DNA from: Lunularia cruciata
Lineage: Eukaryota > Streptophyta > Marchantiopsida > Lunulariales > Lunulariaceae
NCBI GenBank assembly: GCA_948567375.1
Contig: OX419759.1
Location: 25,521,493 to 25,585,492, forward strand
Length of the DNA stretch: 64,000 nucleotides
Reading direction: 5' to 3'
Shown here piece after piece: positions 57,931-64,000 of the stretch. Position 1 is the stretch's first letter. The number at the start of each line of letters is the position of its first letter. A program made the position numbers and the translations under genes. Below the pieces are notes generated by a model. That model saw only the letters and a list, made by a program, of their open reading frames with translations. It did not search any database and was not told the origin of the DNA.

Positions 57931-58443
57931 TGGAAAAAATATTTGGCAATTGTCATATAACAAAACCAAATCCCCTTCTTGTATAGTCACATGCTTGATT
58001 CTCTTATCATGCCTGACTTTCCTCTATGCTTGTACTTCTTTCGTGGTTTGCATTGCATCATCTCTTTTCTCTTCTAACCACATTAGTTGATGAATACGAA
58101 GATCTTGACTTTCTTCTTCCGACATTCGTTCTTCGCAAAGAACCTGATATGTCGGAACTTCAAATTCAACTGGCAGTATGGGATGCAAGCCATATGTCAA
58201 GAAGTATGGAGTTTGTTTGGTTGTTATCTTCTCTGTCGTTTGATATGCCCACAACGCGGCTGGTAATTTTGTATCCCAATCATAGGCATAATTGACAGTC
58301 ACCTTATTCAAAATTTTACAAAGTAACCCATTCGCTTTTTCCGTGAAGCCATTTGCTTTTGGGTTGTAAGGAGTCGTCTTCTGATGTTTAATCTGAAAGA
58401 ATTTGGTTAATGCCTCCATTACTGAGTTCAAAAAATGTGTGCC
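57931..58443 (-). pseudogene. gypsy R integrase C-terminal part
   Basis: Minus strand 58431-58024 reads LNSVMEALTKFF, TTPYNPKANGFTEKANGLL (the core glutamate in TEKAN), then a region like GLHPILPVEFEVPTY and on to KHVTIQEGDLVLLYD near 57960. It belongs to a gypsy lineage distinct from U. The other integrase half lies at 61467-62224, separated by insertion S. The sequence meets coil element G at about 57930. Confidence 0.88.
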
Positions 58444-58447
58444 CCGG

Positions 58448-61400
58448 TGTCGGGGAAATTGTTTGGCCTCGAGAGTGCACCAAGCACCTGGCTGCTTGTG
58501 CTTAGTTTGCCGTTATTGTAGTTGATTTAGAGTTTCTTGTAGACTATCATTCTCTTCCTATTCCTAGTGTGTTGAAATCTCAACTCTGTAAAATTTTGGG
58601 TTTTCCTTTGTTTCCTGATGTTGGGCTTCTCGAGGGTTTGTGTTTGTCTTTGGCCTTTGCAAAACTGGCTAGTTCATGCAGGTTCTGCTACGGTTTTGAA
58701 CCCAACGGTCCCTAGGAATGGCTGGGAATTTCACGATCAACAAATAGTATTTTATTCGGCTCAACCCGGCACCCAGACTACTGAACCAAACCATCCATAT
58801 AGATGGACTAAGAGCTCCTAAAATGGAACTTCCTTGGTGCTAGTCACAGATCAAACACACCATTTTCTCAGGATTTGTCATTCATAAAATTCCAGCTGCA
58901 AGGTTCACAATTTTGGAAAAGCCAACCAACTCCAGTTCATATAGTGTATGTACTAATTTATGACATAAATCATTTCAGCTGGCGCCTTCACACGCACTCT
59001 GTCCAATAACAGTAAAGATGACTCACCCTCCGGACTTCTTCCTTCACCTCCCAGCAGCACTCCCATCAATGCTTTCTCCTCTGAACACCCTCTACCTCTC
59101 TCGAAAGTTCCTGCAAACTTCTCTCTTGAAACTCCTCTGGCATTTCCCGAAAACTGTCAGTCCTTCTCACTGTGAAAAACTCAACTCCTGCCCAACCTTG
59201 CCAACTTCCCTCTCAAAATCCTCAAGAATTTCCCGAACTGTCAGCCCTTCTCACTTTCAATAATTCTCAATACTTTCCAAAACTCTCTGTCTTCTCTTCT
59301 TGAGAATTTCTCTTGCACTTTCCCGAAACTCTACTGTCTTCTCTCAAAATCTTCTGCAACTTTCTCTCTCTGAACTCCTCTCTTGATTTCCCAAAAATTG
59401 GCAGCTCTTCTCACTTTCAATATTTCTCCATCACTTCCCTACTGTCTTCTCTCGAAATCCTCTGCACTTTCCCGAAAACCCTACTGTCCTTTCTCTAAAT
59501 CTTCTTCAACTTTCTCTCTCTGAAACTCCTCTCTTGATTTCCCGAAATTTGGCAGATCTTCTCACTTTCGATATTTCTCCCTCACTTCCCTACTGTTTCT
59601 CTTGAAATCCTCTGCACTTTCCCAAAAACCCTATTGTCCTTTCTCGAAATCTTTTGCAACTTTCTCTCTCTGAAACTCCTCTCTGGATTTACCGAAATTT
59701 GACAACTCTTCTCACTTTCGATATTTCTCCATCACATCCCTATTGTTTCTCTTGAAATCCTCTGCACTTTCCCAAAACCCTACTGTCCTTTCTTGAAATC
59801 TTCTGCAACTTTCTCTCTCTGAAACTCCTCTCTGGATTTCCCAAAATTTGGCAGCTCTTCTCACTTTCGATATTTCTCCATCACTTCCCTACTGTTTCTC
59901 TCGAAATCCTCTGCACTTTCCCAAAACCCTACTGTCCTTTCTTGAAATCTTCTGCAACTTTCTCTCTCTGAAACTCCTCTCTGGGATTCCCGAAATTTGG
60001 CAGATCTTTTCACTTTTGATATTTCTCCCTCACTTCCCTACTGTTTCTCTCGAAATCCTCTGCACTTTCCCGAAACCCTACTGTCCTTTCTCGAAATCTT
60101 CTGCAACTTTCTCTCTTTGAAACTCCTCTCTGGATTTCCCAAAATTTGGCAGCTCTTCTCACTTCCGATATTTCTCCATCACTTCCCTACTGTTTCTCTC
60201 AAAATCCCTGCACTTTCCCAGAACTCTTCTCCTCATTTCCCAAAACTGGCAGTCCTTCTCACTGTGAAAAACTCAACTCCTGCCCAACCTTGCCAACTTC
60301 CTTCTCGGCCAGGAGAGAAACACGGGATCTTCCTGCATGACCCTAGAATCTAAGACCCAACGATACCCAATTCCTGTCTACTTCCTCCACATTCATCAAC
60401 CACAGGGACCCAAACTGGCCTGCTCCACAATCTTGTTGTAGCAAAATCCTTCTTAGCCGACATATGTTGAGAACAAGTCAACTAAACGGTGAGCAATTCG
60501 ACTTCTGTGTGTTCAAACACAACAGAGCATCTGAACCCGCATTTGCGGTGGACGGGGAGAGAATTTCAACACAACCGATACATCCACTTACAGAAGCTGA
60601 AAACTTCTGCACAGTCCAATTATCCTTCACCATGAAGATGGAGAGCAAAGAAATACACGCAAAGCCCCCTTTGTAATCAACCCAGTCCCTTCCACCTCCT
60701 TTTTGGACTCCCGCCCCGTTAATGAGCTTGTCATAAACTCATACTTCTGTGCTCCTCCCCTTTCTGTCTCACCCTAGGAATCATCCTTTCCTTTTCCTAT
60801 AACCCCAACGCCTCCACCCTTTAGAGTTCTTGAACTCCTACACGCAGGACCTTTCTAACCTTTCATTACAACACCATAATCATCTCCCACCCGCCTTCCA
60901 TTCCCGGCTAAAACCCCATTACACCGGTCCAAGTATAGAATATGCACCCCCTGGCCGAAGGAGCCTCATGCCAAATTTGAATCTCTTGGCATGGTGTCCA
61001 GTCCTTTCTCTGTTAGCCATGATGAACACAAGATAGTGCGAGCTAATGCAAACAGAGCTGCTACATTGTTCCTAGCCGATAACAGAGAATGTTTCCCAGA
61101 TCATGCTGTAAACTCCCAGAACTCTGTAACTAGCCAACTGCAATGGCATCATGCAGTTTGGCACCATGTGAAAGTGCCCTCCGGCTTGCTTACTTTGGTG
61201 TTCATGACAGCAGCCAAGGCATTGATACTTACCCCCCCAAATCTGAAAGGAAGGACCTTGTCTCACTTACAGACCTCGGCTAACAAACACTCCACCCCCA
61301 AACCTGGACGTTGTTACAGTCTCATTCTCCGAGCATAGAGTTTCTATCCACCTATTCTCTACGCTGAACCACCCCAGTTTGGGGCTTCTGTCCAGCCAAC

Positions 61401-61462
61401 TCCTCTTCTTGAAATCCTACAACCACTCCTTACCACTCTCATCTGGCCTTTTCTCGACGACA
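58448..61462. mobile_element. solo-LTR-like insertion S (3.0 kb) in gypsy R; 4-bp duplication CCGG
   Basis: Ends TGTCGGGGAAATTG (58448) and TTCTCGACGACA (61462). CCGG lies on both sides (58444-58447 and 61463-61466), and the integrase reading of gypsy R (SDRG, then THFLNS) is continuous when it is taken out. It contains no coding domain and is a relative of T. TG...CA ends with a short duplication and no internal region fit a solo LTR of a large-LTR retrotransposon. Orientation is unknown. Confidence 0.85.
59290..60240. repeat. tandem repeat inside S, six units of 149-151 bp
   Basis: The word TATTTCTCC recurs at 59421, 59572, 59722, 59871, 60020 and 60169, i.e. at steps of 151, 150, 149, 149 and 149. 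Each unit also has CTCTCGAAATCCTCTGCACTTT, CCCTACTGTCC, GCAACTTTCTCTCTCTG and GGATTTCCCGAAATTTGGCA in order. The plus strand is pyrimidine-rich. Units are very alike, so expansion is fairly recent. Confidence 0.92.
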
Positions 61463-61466
61463 CCGG

Positions 61467-62224
61467 TCACTGACCAATTCCAGAGGACACCCATATCGGG
61501 AGATGATGTTTCGAAAGAAAAATTCCGCCACAGTTTCCGCATCATCTCTGCGAGTTGCTTCCGCTTCGACCATCTTGGTAGCATAGTCAGTGCAGACCAA
61601 AATGTATCGCTTTCTTGTGACTCGGGTCACTAGTTGAATGGGACCCACAAAATCAATCCCCCATTTCTCAAATGGGGCCAAAGGCAAAATTGGTCTCAAA
61701 GGCCATTGGGAAGTAGCCATCGGCTTCCCCGTTCTCTGACAAGCATCACAGCTTTGGATATGAGCATGTACATCTTTGTACATTGTAGGCCACCAATACC
61801 CTGCCAAAAGAATTTTCTTTACAGTATTCTTCAGAGCATAGTGTCCTCCCGATACCTTAGAGTGTAAAGATTCAATTACTCCTCCTACTTTGTATGACTC
61901 CAAGCATCGCCAAAGTACTTTGTCTTTGCACATCTTAAATAAAATGATGTGTTTAAGCTGGTACGGCCCCATTTTCTTGAGAAAGACTGCCCACTGTTCC
62001 GGGTCCATCCCCTCGGGACAATGAAGAGTATTCAGATAATTATATTCAGCATACCTTTTACTTTGCATTGTTGATAAGTGATACAACTCTTCGTCAGGGA
62101 ACTGATCGTCAATTTCCCACTCATGGTCTTGAGTTTCTAACCTGGACAGGAAGTCCGCATTTGAATGCAAAGACCCCTTCCTCACTTGTATAGTATACGT
62201 GAACTCTTGTAATAACAAGACCAT
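61467..62224 (-). pseudogene. gypsy R integrase N-terminal part and RNase H tail
   Basis: Minus frame 62224-61439 reads RKGSLHSNADFLSRL (RNase H/integrase linker), the zinc region HSKVSGGHYALK...CDACQRTGKP, then FEKWGIDFVGPI with the first core aspartate and CPLELVSDR with the second, where insertion S cuts in. It is open for 261 codons without a stop, so R is well preserved compared with the TGTAACACCC gypsy family. Confidence 0.9.
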
Positions 62225-62655
62225 CTTGCAATTCGTCCCGATAAATCTGCCTTCTTGACCAAATGTTGCAATGCGTAATGGTCAACATAGAAGACAAACT
62301 CATACCCCAACAAATAATGACGAAATTTCTTGCAGGCATACACCATTTCGAGTGCTTCTCTTTCAGTCGTCGAATAGTTCTTTTTAGAAACTGAAAGTTG
62401 TCGGCTGGCATAATACACCGGGTAGTCCTTCTTCTTCTTGTTCTTCTGACTTAAGACAAGTCCAATGGCCATGGACAAAGTGTCCACATATACATGAAAA
62501 GGGACGTCCCAATTTGGAGCCCTCATGACTGGTGCTTCAACCAGTTTCTTCTTCAACACCTGGAAAGCTTCTTCTTGACTTGCTTCCCACAGATAGTCTT
62601 TGGATTTCTTCAGAAGCTTTGTAAGTGGTGCAGCAAGCACTGCATAGATTGACAT
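62182..62655 (-). pseudogene. gypsy R RNase H, upstream side truncated
   Basis: Minus frame 62655-62182 reads LAAPLTKLLKKSKDYLWEAS (end of reverse transcriptase), VDTLSMAIGLVLSQ and STTEREALEMVYACKKFRHY with VDHYALQHLV, a standard gypsy RNase H. A frameshift joins it to the 62224 frame. The main reverse transcriptase is missing: at 62656 the coding sequence stops and A-rich DNA begins. Confidence 0.88.
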
Positions 62656-62888
62656 GAAGAAATAAAGGAAGAAGCCTAAGGGATAGAAGAAATTCTACAA
62701 AAGATAATAATTTTTGAAAAGAAAAGAAAGACAAAGGGTTACCTTGGAAATGGAAACATTTTGAAAGATGAAGTAAAAATCGGAATTAATGAAGGAAGAG
62801 TCAAAAGGGAACATATTATTTCTAGTGGAAGGTGAAAAATTAGCATCCTCAACGATAATGGGCTTAGGGAATATTTTAAATTTTTTTC
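62656..62888. other. A-rich spacer
   Basis: About 230 bp of A/G-rich DNA between gypsy R and the 5S-like sequence. Reading frames are short and I see no motif. It ends in an A/T run. Confidence 0.4.
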
Positions 62889-62892
62889 AAAA
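62889..62892 (-). terminator. putative RNA polymerase III terminator (TTTT)
   Basis: On the minus strand TTTT follows the 5S-like sequence by about 3 nt. Four T residues on the coding strand are the minimum typical of plant pol III termination. Confidence 0.5.
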
Positions 62893-62895
62893 GGT

Positions 62896-63014
62896 TGGAT
62901 GCAGCACCGGGACTTCACGGGAGGTCACCCATCCCAGTACTATTCCAGCCCAAGGGCGCTTAACTGCAGAGTTCTGATGGGATCTGGTGTAGTAGCCCTG
63001 GTATGACTGCATCA
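62896..63014 (-). rRNA. 5S rRNA-like sequence, full length
   Basis: The minus strand, about 118 nt, starts GATGCAGTCATACCAG and ends GTCCCGGTGCTGCATCC. It contains GATCCCATCAGAACTC, AGTTAAGCGCCCTTGGGC (A-box/IE region of the internal RNA polymerase III promoter) and GGGATGGGTGACCTCCC (C-box). Both ends of the molecule can pair (GATGCAG with CTGCATC). Against plant 5S as I know it there are roughly 10-15 differences, many in paired positions. Directly after the 3' end the minus strand has CCTTTTG, a minimal pol III terminator. It could be a functional gene, a 5S pseudogene, or the 5S part of a Cassandra-type element. Confidence 0.85.
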
Positions 63015-63129
63015 CGTCAAGGGAGTACAGAAAAAGTGACTTAGAGTGTTCAGGGCCCCTCTTGGAGCCAGCCGTTTAGTAAAACATTCCCAAGGCAAAA
63101 GTTTTCAGTTGGGACATGTCCTGAGCGCC

Positions 63130-64000
63130 GGGGGCTGAGAAACGCAGAACAGTCAAGACCTTTTTGGCGCCTGGCGCTCAGATGCACAAAACAGTCAAGA
63201 CCTTTTGGCGCCGGGCGCTGAGTCTCAGCCGCAAGCCTAGCCTGGATAACCACGCGCGCCCAAACGCAGCTTCAGTCAAGACCTTTTTTGGCGCGGCGCC
63301 AAATTTGCGAGACGGCGCAGCTTTCAGTCAAGGCCTTTTTGGCCGGATCCGAGCACGGATGAGCTTGGAACCCGAGTTGGCGCCCGAGTAGTCAAGACCT
63401 TTTTATTTTTCCCATGTCTTGCCTGAGGAAGTAGCGCAAGAGTACAACTTTGAGTGGAGCGCTCCTTTGCCCAAATGGACCACGGTTCCAAGACGCAAAC
63501 CCAACTTGGCGCCCAGGCCAGTCAAGACCTTTAGTCGTGGCGCCAACTCCAGTCAAGACCTTTTTCATCTTGGGACCTAGGCGGCGCCGGATGGAGTCAA
63601 GACCTTTTGGTGGTGCCAACTTCAGTCAAGGCCTTTTGCCCCGAACCCAGGCGGCGCCGGATTTAGTCAAGACCTTTTGGTGGCGCCAACTTCAATCAAG
63701 GCCTTTTGCCCCGGACCCAGGCGGCGCCCGATTCAGTCAAGACCTTTTGGTGGCGCCAACTTCAGTCAAGGCCTTTAGTCGTGGCGCAGGACTTGTCTCA
63801 CCTTGGCGTCCGCTCCAGTCCAGGCCTTTTGTCCGAAACCCAGGCGGCGCCCAATTCAGTCAAGACCTTTTGTCTGGGTTCCAGCCGCATTTGAGGCCAC
63901 GTCTGGGTCCGGCGCCCGATTTAGTCAAGACCTTTTGTCTTGAGTTTGGCGTGTCTTGGGCCATGTTTGGTGTCCGGCGCCCGACTTGAGTCCAGGCCTT
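63130..64000. repeat. GC-rich block of interspersed direct repeats (AGTCAAGACCTTTT / GGCGCC)
   Basis: The core AGTCAAGACCTTTT (variants AGTCAAGGCCTTTT and AGTCCAGGCCTTTT) occurs about 17 times, commonly followed by GGCGCC or GGTGGCGCC. Starts near 63151, 63194, 63273, 63328, 63391, 63520, 63551, 63595, 63624, 63665, 63693, 63735, 63764, 63817, 63858, 63922 and 63990. Between 63595 and 63735 a 70-bp higher-order unit is exactly periodic (63595, 63665, 63735). The block is much more GC-rich than the rest of the window and continues past its right edge. It lies upstream of the 5S-like sequence in that gene's orientation. Long open frames in it come from the repeat. Confidence 0.85.

Noticed and set aside
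58448-61462. S as a gene-bearing region with host promoters
   Set aside because: No coding domain is found and the host integrase frame is continuous across it, so it is an insertion.
58880-63014. tRNA genes
   Set aside because: I looked for paired cloverleaf arms and A/B boxes near the 5S-like sequence and elsewhere and saw none that I could support.
63450-63989. 179-codon open frame in the GC-rich block
   Set aside because: Its sequence is a translation of the direct repeat (recurring VKTFWWRQLQSRPF-like units); other frames of the block are also open, so it reflects the repeat and not a gene.
63130-64000. CRISPR array
   Set aside because: Spacing of the repeats is irregular, the spacers are themselves repeated, and the context is a plant genome.

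Overview
The window is repeat-dense plant nuclear DNA. Almost all of it is LTR-retrotransposon sequence nested inside other mobile elements, with no recognisable host protein-coding gene. A full-length 5S rRNA-like sequence at 62896-63014 resembles plant 5S, and in places (a GCGC-type stem, CTGGGATGGGTGACCTCCC) it looks more like the gymnosperm form than the angiosperm one. I therefore lean towards a large-genome seed plant, perhaps a gymnosperm, without being able to name it.

Two populations of elements interleave. The first is a Ty3/gypsy family with LTRs of about 670-700 bp that begin TGTAACACCC and end GGCTCACA. Five internal copies are present: N (7958-13100, +), Q (16208-26180, -), V (26181-47112, +), U (35491-43197, +, both LTRs and a 4-bp target duplication) and E (47113-54295, -). 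All are broken by stops or frameshifts. The second is a family I call the coil elements. They run from TGTGACAACCCGG to GGGTACCACA, have no internal LTRs, make 5-bp target duplications and encode on one strand a single long coiled-coil protein. At least twelve copies or fragments occur. Full-length ones are about 3.5-3.8 kb and a short deletion class is about 1.9 kb. They insert into the gypsy elements and very often into each other.

Layout: 1-7957 is a stack of coil elements (I in H, H in J, J probably in K, K in M) sitting in the gag region of gypsy N. 7958-13100 is the rest of N. 13101-13552 is unassigned. 13553-16207 is coil element O containing short element P. 16208-26180 is gypsy Q, split by a 3.1-kb pyrimidine-rich LTR-like insertion T. 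26181-47112 is gypsy V, split by coil element C, which contains coil element A (containing B) and the gypsy U. 47113-54295 is gypsy E, split by coil element F. 54296-57930 is coil element G, which has the best-preserved protein frame (about 875 codons with three stops). 57931-62655 is a different gypsy lineage, R, split by a 3.0-kb solo-LTR-like insertion S. The end holds the 5S rRNA-like sequence and a GC-rich block (63130-64000) of short interspersed direct repeats.

Most reading frames are decayed, many at sites consistent with C-to-T transitions. The point of most interest is the coil-element family. Its termini and duplications look like retroviral-type integration, but it carries no polymerase or integrase, and its duplication length (5 bp) differs from the 4 bp seen for the resident gypsy copy U. 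Strand for coil elements is given as the strand of the encoded protein. Element letters are mine.
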